64,000 bases of DNA from Eutypella sp. D-1. Its lineage: Eukaryota > Ascomycota > Sordariomycetes > Xylariales > Diatrypaceae. The notes below the pieces were generated by a model. The model saw only the letters and a list, made by a program, of their open reading frames with translations, did not search any database and was not told where the DNA came from. Within the stretch, counting starts at the first letter, position 1, and each line of letters starts with the position of its first letter. Below are positions 13,736 through 25,200 of this stretch, one piece after another. The stretch is from the NCBI GenBank assembly GCA_023313575.1, contig JAJTTP010000001.1, positions 62,001 through 126,000 on the forward strand. The letters are read 5' to 3'. A program made the translations under genes and the position numbers.

Positions 13736-14575
13736 TGTTGTTTATTTTTTCGTATCATATTAAGTGATATAGGTCCTAGTGCCGTCCCGTGAGATATGTT
13801 GGTAGGTTTTTGGTTCTGATTTTTATTATTTTAATATCTTTTAAATCCTTTAAGTATATAATGTTTTTTTTTCTCCTGGCGTTATTTAAATTATTTATTA
13901 TCGATTTTAATTATTAAAGTAACGAATTTGTCGAAAATACCTGGTTTATTTTACGTAATGATTTTATTTTTAACTAAATCTTTAAGTTTTTAATAAAACG
14001 TATCGATAAGGGATTTATTATCGACTTAATTTGTTTTAGCAGTAAGTTGCTTAAATTACGCGGCGTACGTATAGGTTACCTTTTTTTATTTAAAGGTTAG
14101 GAGTTGTTACGTAACGGTTCGGGCTTTATCCGGATTTCCGTAATTAGCTTTTACTTTTTCCTCGAAATTTTTATACTTTTTAAAAAAGCGTTTAATTTCC
14201 GTGGATCTTTTTTTTTCTTTTACTTTTATAAAGGTATTTAAAATAGGTTTAAACCATTAAGTTATTCCCCCGGTAAAACATGATATAATGTTAAAAATTT
14301 TATTAGTTTTTATAGTATGTATATAACGTTATTAATATAAGTAAGTTACGGTTATAATAAGAAAAGGTTATACGGGGGTAATGCTATTATAAGGTTTAGG
14401 TTTTTTAGGCTTAAATTTAACGGGTATAGCCTTTTAGTTCGTAAATGTAATTACCGTTTATTCGATTTATTCGATTCGTTTAAGTAATTGTTAAATAATT
14501 TATTAAAAGTTTTGGCTTAAAGAAAATATAATATCGGATATTGTTTAAAGCTGATAACATTATTAAATAAAAGCT

Positions 14576-14996
14576 TGTAATATATAACGGTTAGTTTATT
14601 TTTAATTATTAATTTAATCGAAGGGTTTATGTTAACAGAAGTGTTAGGGTTTTAAGTAATAAGTAATTACGTCTGGTAATAGCAAAAAGAAAGGTGCTTT
14701 AAGTAATTAAGTTATATTATAAATTAATAAGTTTAAAAATTATTTAAAAGAAAGGTAATAAACGTAATTATATATTATTTATGTTTTTTATTCCTAATAT
14801 TAAAATATGTAATTGTGTTAAATCCTTGGATCGTAACGGATCTAACTGATACTTTTAAATCTATAGATTATGACGGATCTATGTGTGGCTTTTTTTATGG
14901 CTTATTAAGTGTGGCTGGCTTACGTCTTTATTTTTCCGGCAATACCGTTAACGAATAGGGTTACCAGCCCCCACTTGGCCTAGTCAGGCCATAACA
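14576..14996 (-). repeat. LTR of inner Gypsy element (5' LTR in element sense)
   Basis: Matches 8143-8559. The first ~280 bases are strongly AT-shifted, but the last ~100 (from GTGTGGCTGGCTTACG to CAGGCCATAACA) are almost unmutated, a mosaic of RIP damage within one repeat. Confidence 0.75.
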
Positions 14997-16810
14997 CCTG
15001 TAAAAAGACGTTTAAAACAATCCGTTACGTATATTCGGATAATAATATTTATTAATAAAAATTATAAAAAGTTAAACGATTAATTTAAACCGTAATAAAA
15101 TAATAACGTTAATAATAATAAAATAAATACTTTAATAACGATAAAAAAAAAGCTTTCGCGGAAACTTATTTCGTAAAAGAAAAATTTAAAATAATTAATT
15201 AATTAATTTAAAAAACGATAAGGTTATAAATTATAAAAAATATATAACATTTACGTTAAACGATTTTAATAACGTTTTAAAAAATAACGATTTAAAATTT
15301 ATTTATAATAATTTTATAACTAAAATAAATTTATTAATTAAAAATTTTAAATTCGGACGCCGTATTTTTTAAAATACCTTATTAATTATCGAAAATATAA
15401 ATACTATTAATATAAGGAATAAAATATCGGTATTATTAACCGAATTAAATAAATAATTAAAAAGAAATTCGATTTTTTATAAAAAGAAAAAGATAAAACC
15501 GACCGATAATAATATAAAGAAATCGCGCGTTACGTTATTTACGTACCGTATAATTAAAAATAATTAAAAAAAATATTTTACCCCGGAAAATATTAAATAT
15601 GCTATTATAATAAATATATATATTAAACGTTAAAAATTATAAAAATCCGGAATAAAATCGAATAATAAAAATACGAAATCCGATATTAAAAAGATAAATT
15701 ATTAAATATTAATTTATATATTTATAAAAATTTATTAAAAAGGATAACCTTTAATAAAATTAATTTTAAATATTTTTATAAAACATTAACGGTAAAAAAA
15801 TAACCGTACGTATAAAAAGAATCTAATAAAGAAAAATATTACGATAATTTATATAACGTTATATAAATTTACGGCGAAAATTTAAAAAGATAAAGCCGTT
15901 TATATTAAAGTTATAAAACGGTATTATAAGGTTTAAAAACGTAATATAATACTTATAAGCCATTTTAAAAGCTTAAAAATAATACGGATATATTATAATA
16001 TAAATAAAAATTAAACATAATTAATATACCGTTATAATAAATAACGGAACCGAAAATAATTATATAATTTTAAAATTATATAATAAATTATAATTATTAT
16101 AAAAAAAGAAATAATATTTTTATAATATATTAAAAGCCGAAAGTTATATCTTTTAATATAATAAAAGGAAAGTATTATAGGAAACCGATTAATTTAACGA
16201 ATATATCGAAAGATAAAAATAAAACGTTATTTTTAATATTATGCTTTTAAAAAGATATAATATAATCTTTAAATAATTATAGCTGTATTATTATAATTTA
16301 TCGATTAATTAAAAAATGAGTTAAATAATAATTTTTTATTTTTTAAAAACCGATAATAATTTAAAAAAAAGATTTTAATATTTAACGGATAATAAATACG
16401 GGCATAAAAATACGATAAAAACTTTATTAAACAAAATACAACGAATTAAAAAAAAGGATATAAAAAAAGGATTAAATAAATTATTGCATTTATCCGATAA
16501 CGATTCCGTTTTTTAACAGTATTTTAAAAAAGGAAATAATTATATTATTACGAATATATAATATATTACCGTAATATTATTAATACGATAAAATATTTTG
16601 CGAAAAATTTAAAAAAGAAATATTATAATATAATAAATAAAACTACGAGATTATTTTTGTAAAAAAGAAAAAACGTTACGATTTTATACAATTTATAACT
16701 TTAATAAAATTAAATTTAAAAAGTTACGGGAATACCTCGAAAATAAGTTAATAAAAGGATATATTTAACGATTAAAATTATTAACCGGATATCCGATTAT
16801 ATTTATATTA

Positions 16811-17125
16811 AAAAAAAACGGCAAATTATAATTAATAATCGATTACCGATAATTAAATAAAGTTATTATAAAAAACCGTTTACACGGGGCTAAATAATTT
16901 ATTACTTTAAACCTTAAGGATAAATATTATTATATTAAAATTAAACCCGGAAATAAGTAAAAAATAATTTTTAAAACGAAATACGGTTTATTCGAATATT
17001 TAATTATGCCTTTTAAATTAATTAATATATTAATATCGTTTTAACGCATAATTAATTACGTTTTACGAAAATATTTTAATATTTTTGTTATTTATTATCT
17101 TAACGATATCTTTATTTATTTAAAT
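16811..17125 (+). pseudogene. Gypsy reverse transcriptase relic (outer element)
   Basis: The plus strand reads KKNGKL-LIIDYR-LNK at 16811-16861 and YYLNDIFIYLN around 17090-17120. These are the RT fingers/palm block and the YxDD box with D-to-N, plus scattered stops. Non-functional. Confidence 0.75.
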
Positions 17126-18346
17126 TTAAAGAAATAGCACGAAAAATATATATATATAATATTATAAATATTATAAAATGTTAATTTATTAATAGAACCC
17201 GAAAAAGATATATTTTATATATAAAAAATAAAATTCCTCGGGTATATTATTACCCCCGAATATATTAAAATGGACTTTAAAAAAATCGCAATTATTAAAA
17301 ATTAAAAAATATTTACCAGTATAAAAAAAGTATAAGCTTTTTTTAACTTAGTAAATTATTATCGGAAATTTATATAACGATTTAAATATATTATAATACT
17401 TTTTACGGAATTAATAAAAAAAATAAACGGTTTATATAAATTAATAAAATAAACGAATTTTTTAAAAAATTAAAAAACTTTCTTATTAATAAATTAATAC
17501 TTATTATATACGATTTTAAAAAATTTATTAAGTTAAAGATTAACGCTTTAAATTACGCTTTCGGAGCATAAATTAAGTAACGAAATAAAAAAAAATTTAT
17601 ACCTTATCGCATTTTATTTTTATAAATTTATTAAAACCGAACTTAATTATTTAATTTACGATAAAGAATTTTTTATTATCGTTAACGTATTTAAAGAATT
17701 TAGATATTACTTTATAAGAAATATATATTAAATACTTTACGGAATTCGATTATATTATTATTTATAAAAAAAGATTAAAAAATAAATAAATAGATGCTAT
17801 TAATAAATAACCTATTATGGAAAAAAATATATATTAATTAAATACGCGGTATTCCGATAAACGTTAAAAAAATACCTGGAATAAGGATAAATTACTATTA
17901 TTAAAATTATTTAAAATAATTTATATAAGCAAATTAAATAATATAATAACGAATTATTAAGAAAGAAAAAAATAAAAAAGTTATAAATATTATAAAAACT
18001 ATAAAAATAATTAATATAAAAGATTTATAAACATTTTTTATACGGATATTTAAAAAATTATAAAATCTTTAAACGATTATAAAAATTTATCACATTTAAT
18101 TTTATTACTAAATTACCGATATTAAAAGATTTAATAACATATAACGGTTATAATAACATATTCGTAATCGTTAACCGATTTATAAAATTCTTTTACTTTA
18201 TTTTATATAACGAAAATACCGACGTAAAATAAATGGCATATATTTTTTTACAATATATTATAATAATATACGGCTTTATATTCGAAATTATTTTCGATAA
18301 AAAAACGATATTTATAGCGAAATTTTAATAAAGTTTTATAATAAGA

Positions 18347-18761
18347 TGTGACGGCTGGTTTATTCCTAACTATTAGTCTAATCGAGGGGGTCTATATTAG
18401 CAGGAATGCTGGGGTTTTAAGTAATAAATAGTCACGTCTGGTGATAATAAAAAAAAAGGTGCTTTAAATAACTAAGTTATATTATAAGCTGGTAAGCTTA
18501 AAGATTATTTAGGAAAAAGGTAATAAACGTAGCTATATATTATTTATATCTTTTATTCCTGATACTAAAATATGTAATTATGTTAAATCCTTAGATCGTG
18601 ACGGATTTAACTGATACCTTTAGATCCATGGATCATGACGGATCCATGTGTGGCTCTTTTTGTGGCTTATTAAGTGTGGCTGGCTTACGTCTTTATTCTT
18701 CCGGCAGTACCGCCAACGAATAGGGTTACCAGCCCCCACTTGGCCTAGTCAGGCCATAACA
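18347..18761 (-). repeat. Solo LTR with TSD TAAGA, inserted in the integrase of the outer element
   Basis: The 415-bp LTR (TGTGACGGCTGG to AGGCCATAACA) is flanked by TAAGA on both sides (18342-18346 and 18762-18766). Removing it and one TAAGA rejoins integrase-like sequence on either side. It keeps many CA and TG dinucleotides (e.g. CCGGCAGTACCGCCAACG), so it is far less RIP-mutated than the host element and probably the youngest insertion in the block. Confidence 0.88.
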
Positions 18762-18766
18762 TAAGA

Positions 18767-18960
18767 TTAAAATTAAACCTTAAATTTATAACAGCTTTTA
18801 AACTTTAAGTAAACGGATAAATAAAATAAATTAATTAAATATTAAAAACTTATTTTTAATAATATATTAATTATAAATAAAATAATTAAATAAAGTAATT
18901 ATTTATTACATAATTAGCTTATAACATAGCTTATTATAAAAATATATAAATAATATTTAT
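18767..18960 (+). pseudogene. Gypsy integrase C-terminal part, beyond the solo LTR
   Basis: The plus strand reads (G)-IRLKLNLKFITAFKL then VNG-I then INQILKTYF-like residues with stops, the standard Gypsy segment (KLNLSTAYHPQTDGQTERVNQ). It is followed by LAYNIAYYKNI-like sequence, matching ELAYN of that family. The N-terminal half lies before 18342. Confidence 0.7.
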
Positions 18961-19384
18961 TAACGTTAATTTCGGATTTATTTTAAATATTTATTAAAAC
19001 GTTTATAAAAAAGGACCGGATAATATTAAAGTTATATTAATATTAAAACGATTTAAATAATTATATAAAAAAAAAACAAAAACTCGAATTTATATATTAA
19101 TAAATAAGCCGATATTATAATTAAAAAAAGTTAAAAGGATTAACTTTTTCGGAAAAAAATATAATTTATTTAGTTATAAAAAACATTACGATAAAATAAC
19201 TTAATTAAAAACTCGATTATAAATATATCGGACCGTACTTAATTATTAAAAAAATATTAAAAAATAATTACGAATTAAATTTATTATTAAAAGTTAAACT
19301 TTATTTCATTTTTTATATTTCCTTATTTAAGGACGTAACGAATATAAACGTTATAAAAATAAAATAAAACGACGTCGAAATAAA

Positions 19385-19515
19385 AATAAATAAATACAAA
19401 GTAAAAAGATTTTTAAATATACGGATAAAAAATAAATGGATAAAATATAAAGTTAAATAAAAAGGATATAATAACTTCGAAAATATATAAAAACTTATTA
19501 ACTATTTAATAAATA
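19385..19515 (+). pseudogene. Chromodomain relic at the end of Pol
   Basis: The plus strand shows NKYKVKRFLNIRI, then WIKYKVK-KGYNNFENI, then K-INYL. This matches the chromodomain pattern YEVEKILDSR..YLVKWKGY...TWEP..NL, with stops at the Trp codons. It identifies the element as a chromovirus, the Gypsy clade that targets heterochromatin through H3K9 methylation. Confidence 0.65.
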
Positions 19516-20130
19516 TTTAACGCTTTTTAAAAAAGTTTTATTAATACCGACGGAAATGCTAATAAAAATAATATTTTAATTAAAATTACCCGATATATTT
19601 ATTTTAAATTAATTAAGATCCGGAATAATTTTAAAATTTACCGATATTTTAATAAACCTTATAAAATATGTATTTTTTACCCGATATTCCTTTGCTTTTA
19701 ATTTTTTTAAATTTTTTAAATTATCGATACCATAAAAAACCGCTTTTATTATCTTTTTATATTATATCTTTTTCTGTTTTTAAATACGTTAAATACGCGC
19801 TTTTATACGCTTTTTAACTTTTATAACTTTTTTAAGTTCGGCCTTTAATTTATAATATTAAAAAAATATTTTAAAAAGTTATTTAATAATAAGATTAAAA
19901 ATATTATATCGAGGCTGGTTTTTTTAAATGTAAGAAAAATAATAAGAAAAATTTAATTCCGAAACTTTATACTTAAAGTAACGACGTTTATAATAAAAAT
20001 AAAAAGCTATATTAAAAAGATTAACAGATAATACGGTAATTAAAAAAAAATCGCGTTACGTAATTTTCGTAAAAGGTTTAATACGTTTAAATATACGATT
20101 AAATATAATAAAAAAATAACGTAAAGGAAA

Positions 20131-20191
20131 AAAAAAAAGGAAAAACTTATTAAAGGATGTAAAAAAAAAGGAAAAACTTATTAAAGGATGT
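20131..20191 (+). repeat. Tandem ~31-bp duplication upstream of the 3' LTR
   Basis: The segment containing GGAAAAACTTATTAAAGGATGT occurs twice back to back. It is purine-rich, about 50-110 bp before the 3' LTR, where polypurine priming sequence is expected. Confidence 0.6.
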
Positions 20192-20242
20192 AAAAAAAAC
20201 GGAATAAATTTTAAGGATAAAACCTTAAAAAAGGAAAAATCG

Positions 20243-20674
20243 TGTTATAACCGGTCGGATTATTAGGCCGAGTAAGGCTAATATAATAAAAAAAAATCCT
20301 TAACTTTAGTTTTTTAAAAAAAATAGTTATATTAAAATAAGCTATATACGTTATATAATTAAACAAAATCGGTTAAATCGGTAATAATCTTAACGATATT
20401 AAAACATTATATTCGGATACGATTTTAACGATTTAATAATAACCATATATTTTAATATTTAAAATAAAAAATATAAATAATATATAGTTACGTTTATTAC
20501 CTTTTTTTTAAATAATTTTTAAATTTATTAGTTTATAATATAACTTAATTACTTAAAGCATTTTTTATTATTATTACTAAACGTGATTACTTATTACTTA
20601 AAACCCTTAACATTCTTATTAATATAAACCCTTCGACTGGACTAATAATTAGGAATAAACCGGCCGTTATAATA
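20243..20674 (+). repeat. 3' LTR of outer Gypsy element
   Basis: Starts TGTTATAACCGGTCGG and ends near CCGGCCGTTATAATA. Same orientation as 6770-7197. Much of the middle is identical to the other LTR copies after allowing for transitions. Confidence 0.75.
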
Positions 20675-21650
20675 ATAATAACATTAATATATTTTAATTA
20701 ATTTAATTTAATAATTTAATCCGGTAAATTAATAATATCGATAATTTTAACAAACGATTCGATTAATAATAACGTTAAATTATTAAAATCGATGAATTAA
20801 AAGATTTTTAAATTTAATAAATAAGCTATTTAATATTTAATAAACGCCGGTAATTTAAAAAAAAATGTTATTATATAATGCGGTTATTATAAATAAGCTT
20901 AAATATTAATAATATTAATAATGTTATAAATGGGAAAAATCTTAAGCTAAATAAGTAACTTTAAGCTATTTATTTAATAACAGCTTTAATAAAGCATTGT
21001 AAATGCTTTAAGAATTTAAATAAGTTATTTATTATTTATTAATAACTTTTTAAAGATTTATATTAATAATTATTATATAATAACATTTAAGTAAATTATT
21101 ATAATATTTAATACGGTTTCTATTATATATTCAAATATACAAATTAGAAATATTACGTAATATTTTATAATAAAAGTTAATATAAAAATATTTATAATTT
21201 AATATTAACAATTTATATTATAAATTATTATGTAATATATATAAACTTTTTATATTTTATATATATAATTATAAAATATTAATAACAACGTTTTAAAATA
21301 TTATATAAAAGTTATTAATTTTAATTATAAATATTTATATTATGTATTATTTAAATATAAAACCATTTAAAATATAAAACGGTTAAAATTATATAAATTA
21401 TATCATAAATTAAAAAAATTTTATTATTAATATATAATTATACCATATCATATAATATTAAATTATTACGTAATAATAATAATTATTTTATTTATTTACA
21501 AATATAGCTTTATTTTTCAATTAAATTTTATATAATATATATAATTATATAGTATAAAAAATAAGGTTTATAAATATATATATATTTATATATTAAACTA
21601 TATTATTTATAATATAAATACGGTTTATATTTTAAAATATATTAAAAAGA
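20675..21650. other. AT-rich flank of the transposon block
   Basis: Extremely AT-rich, with all frames closed and no recognisable domain. It ends abruptly at about 21,650, where balanced-composition sequence begins within a few tens of bases. It may be the far side of an older insertion target, but I cannot identify it. Confidence 0.55.
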
Positions 21651-22263
21651 TACATGTGCATATGGGGGTGGTGTGCACTGGCCCGTACGCCCCTCTAGTT
21701 GGCATGTGCGTATGTATGGCGGGGCGGAGGGGGGAATGGGGCGAGGGGCCCTCTATGTTAACAGACTTGTCTCAAACTAGGCTAGTCTAAAATTAACTAG
21801 GTACATATGTAGTCTGGTGATCCAGTTAACGGGTAAGCAGGGCCTATCCATGCAGTTACTGGGCGCTAACCACCTAAAGCTAGCCCAGAGTTCGCTATCT
21901 TGCATAAGTTACGTCAAAAGCGCGGGGGAAGGAAGCAAGAGCAACCCAAACCCTTTAGCAACTTCTCAAGATTTAGTTAACGAATTAACGAACTTAGGTT
22001 CTTCCTTTCCACCAACTTCCAAAATCATGCCCCTACCCTCTCACCTACCCTCTCTCCGTCGCTCATATCTTCCAGTCCCTCCTCCTTCGGCAACACCAGA
22101 ACTTTCGATTAGAGAATGCACGTAATAATGATAAGGCGCGCCGCAGGTTATCCGGTTCGCATGTGGAAGTAGATCCGTCAGTCACAATTACAATCATCAT
22201 AATCATAATCATAATCATAATCACGATCGGGATCGGGATCGGGATCACGACCAAAATCACAAC
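21651..22263. other. Upstream region of FIG4
   Basis: First balanced-composition sequence after the AT block. A short ORF at 21817-22125 has no recognisable features and is not called. It contains C/T-rich stretches (around 22010-22090) and simple repeats near 22195-22246, so the FIG4 promoter and 5' leader are probably here. No clear TATA box was seen. Confidence 0.5.
22195..22246 (+). repeat. Simple repeats in the FIG4 leader
   Basis: (AATCAT)n followed by (GATCGG)n, ending about 20 bases before the FIG4 start codon. Confidence 0.8.
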
Positions 22264-25200
22264 ATGGCAGCGATAGATGCGATCGAATCTAATGGTGATG
22301 GTGGTGGTGGTGGTGGTGGTGTTGGGGGCGGTGGTAGTAGCAAAAGTAGTATTATCAGTAGACATTCAAAAGCCCAACCTGACCCTTCCAGCCTCTCATC
22401 CCGAACACCAAGCCAAACACCAAGCCGGACACCAAGTATTCATGGCTCACAGCCAGACCGGAATACCGAAGGAGACGTTTCCCCTTCTTCCATATCGTCT
22501 ACATCTACCACCACCGATAACGACGAAATTCCCTCATCGCTTCCGCCGAACTTACCCCCGACAACGATAACGACTACGACTGCGACTACGACGACAACAA
22601 CGACAGCAGCCCCCACAAGTGCAACTACCGAAGCCACCCAAGAACAGCTGCTCGAGGAGCCTGATTTCCCTCAACTGCAGAACAACGCGAGCAGCGAAAC
22701 CTTGGCCGCGGCCGCCCAACCCCAAAAGGGCGGTGGTGGTGGCAGTGGCACTCTGACTATGGATGGTGACGACAACGACGAAGAACCAGCCGTAGCGAAG
22801 CCCTTCGTGCGGACGAGTAGTCCTGACCCCATATCCTCCGCCGCCGCCGCCGCCGCTAGAGGCGATGGCAGCGTTGCAGATATATCCTCCAACGCAAACG
22901 AATACTACGACGAACTAGATGACGCTGATATGAATTTCCACCATGAGACAAAGGCGGGGCCCTCTTCCAACGCAACGGGAGTAGGCGCGTCGACGGGGCC
23001 CTCGGCACCACGTCGCCGCCGACTTTTCTATCGCATGCATAAGTTCACGCTATACGAGACGGCGAGCCGGTACTATATCGTTGGTGGGGACGTGACCGAA
23101 CGACGGTACCGCATCCTCAAGGTTGATCGGAACACCCACGAGTGTGGTGAGGGGGATGATGATTCGGGCGCCTTGAGTATTACCGACGACGGTATAGTAT
23201 ACAGTCCTCGTGAGATGAACGCTCTGCTCGACACAATCGACGACGGAAACCGGAGCACCGGCGGCATAAAGCAGCGCTCTACTGCCTGGGGCTTGTTGGG
23301 CTTCATCAAGTTCACGGGACCTTACTATATGCTCCTCATCACCAAGAAGAGCACCGTCGCCATGGTCGGCGGCCATTACATCTACCAAGTCGACGGCACC
23401 GAGCTGATTCCCCTTACACCCCCAAAATACAAGGCCGACGTGCGCAACACCGAGGAGTCGCGCTTTCTCGCCATTCTAAATAATCTCGACCTGACTAGGT
23501 CTTTCTATTACAGCTATTCTTATGATATTACGAGGAGTTTGCAGCACAACATTACGAGAGAGCGGACTGCTTTGATCGATGGGCTTCCTACCTCCACGTA
23601 TGATGACTATAACTCTATGTTCGTTTGGAACAGCCACCTTATAAAGCCTGCTGAGGGTGCTCTCCATGATACTTTCGACTGGTGTCGCCCCATAATTCAT
23701 GGGTACATCGACCAAGCGGCTATATCCATATACGGTAGGACAGCGCACATAACTATCATAGCTAGGCGGTCGCGATTTTTCGCCGGTGCGAGGTTCTTGA
23801 AGCGTGGGGCCAATGATTTGGGATACGTAGCGAACGACGTCGAGACGGAGCAAGTCGTCTCCGAGTCCTTGACTACGTCCTTCCATCTACCGGGGCCGAA
23901 GTTGTTCGCTAGTCCCCAGTACACCTCGTACGTCCAGCATCGCGGCTCCATCCCCCTGTACTGGACCCAGGACAACACCGGTGTCACGCCGAAGCCGCCC
24001 ATAGAATTAAACCTCGTTGACCCCTTCTATACCGCCGCCGCCCTACACTTCGACAATTTGTTCGAGCGCTACGGGTCCCCGATCTACGTGCTAAACCTAA
24101 TCAAGGCCAAGGAGCGAACGCCCCGAGAGTCGAAATTACTCGACGAATACACGAATGCCATCAACTACCTGAACCAATTTCTACCGCGGGAGCACCGCAT
24201 TATCCACAAGGCCTGGGATATGAGCCGAGCCGCCAAGAGCCGCGACCAAAATGTCATCGGCACGCTGGAGAACATTGCCGAGTCGGTCGTGACTACGACT
24301 GGCTTCTTCCACAACGGCGACGGTATCGTGTCGCCCATGCAGGTGCAAAATGGCGTGGCGCGCACCAACTGCATCGACTGCCTAGATCGGACCAATGCGG
24401 CGCAGTTCGTCATCGGAAAGCGAGCCCTCGGTTACCAGCTACATGCGCTGGGCATCATCGAGGAGCCGTCGGTCGAGTACGACACCGACGCCGTTAACCT
24501 CTTCACGCATATGTGGCACGACCACGGCGACACCATCGCGGTGCAATACGGCGGCTCCCAGCTCGTCAACACCATGGAGACGTATCGTAAAATCAACCAG
24601 TGGACGAGCCACTCCCGCGATATGATCGAAAGTTTCAAGCGGTATTACAACAACTCGTTCATGGACAGTCAGCGCCAGGAGGCCTATAATCTCTTCCTGG
24701 GCAACTACACCTTCACCCAGGGTCAACCCATGCTTTGGGATTTGTCCACCGACTACTACCTGCACCATGCCGACCCCCGGGCCTGGTCCCAGCGCGTCAG
24801 TCGCCACTATATCCACTGGTATACGCCACAACACCTCGAGAAACGGTCGCTGCCGGCGTATCAGGCGCCGAAACGACTTGAGGGTCCACCGAAGCCGGTC
24901 TCGTTTTATGATGACTACTGGCTCGAGTACTATCGCCCCGCGACGCTGTCGTCCTTCATGAAGATGTTCCCCTACAAGATGAATTCCACCATCAAGTACA
25001 TCCCTTTCAAGTCAACGCAGGAGGGCAAGTACGATCTGAGTCCGTTCCGCGTGCGCAACGAGGACCGCGAGGGGGACCCGAGCGAGAAGAAGAAAGCCTT
25101 CACCAAGAAGGAAGTAGTGATCGTGGATCCGCAGCAGGAGGCGCGCGACAAACACAATAAGAAAGTCAGAGCGCGCGTCGCCGCTGCCAACAGCAACAAC

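Larger units (their letters stand above)
8143..14996 (-). mobile_element. Nested full-length Ty3/Gypsy element (inner copy)
   Basis: The LTRs at 8143-8559 and ~14576-14996 flank ~6.0 kb read on the minus strand. Domains follow Gypsy order in that direction: Gag zinc-knuckle relic (~13735-13684), RT (11820-11761, KKNGKL then IIDYR-LN) and the YFNDILIYS box (~11510-11456). The LTR is the same family as the outer element but opposite in orientation. It lies inside the gag-like region of the outer copy. A clean TSD is not visible at its edges (TTACC on the left, CCTGT on the right), so the ends may have decayed or be misplaced by a few bases. Confidence 0.8.
6770..20674 (+). mobile_element. Ty3/Gypsy chromovirus (outer copy), RIP-killed and interrupted
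   Basis: The ends are LTRs in the same orientation (6770-~7197 and 20243-~20674). The internal region reads on the plus strand: gag-like sequence (7500-8142, resuming at 14997), RT (KKNGKL, then IIDYR-LN, then YLNDIFIY at ~16811-17125), integrase (~18100-18960) and a C-terminal chromodomain (~19385-19515). Every frame has stops from G-to-A/C-to-T changes. It is interrupted by a nested full-length copy (8143-14996) and a solo LTR plus its TSD (18347-18766). Subtracting these leaves about 6.6 kb, close to the 6.85 kb of the nested copy, which supports this reconstruction. I found no convincing TSD at its outer ends. Confidence 0.8.

Noticed and set aside
8138..15001. Clean TSD for the inner Gypsy element
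   Set aside because: TTACC on the left and CCTGT on the right do not match even allowing RIP transitions.
21817..22125. 102-codon ORF upstream of FIG4
   Set aside because: No recognisable domain, composition like leader sequence; not supported as a gene.
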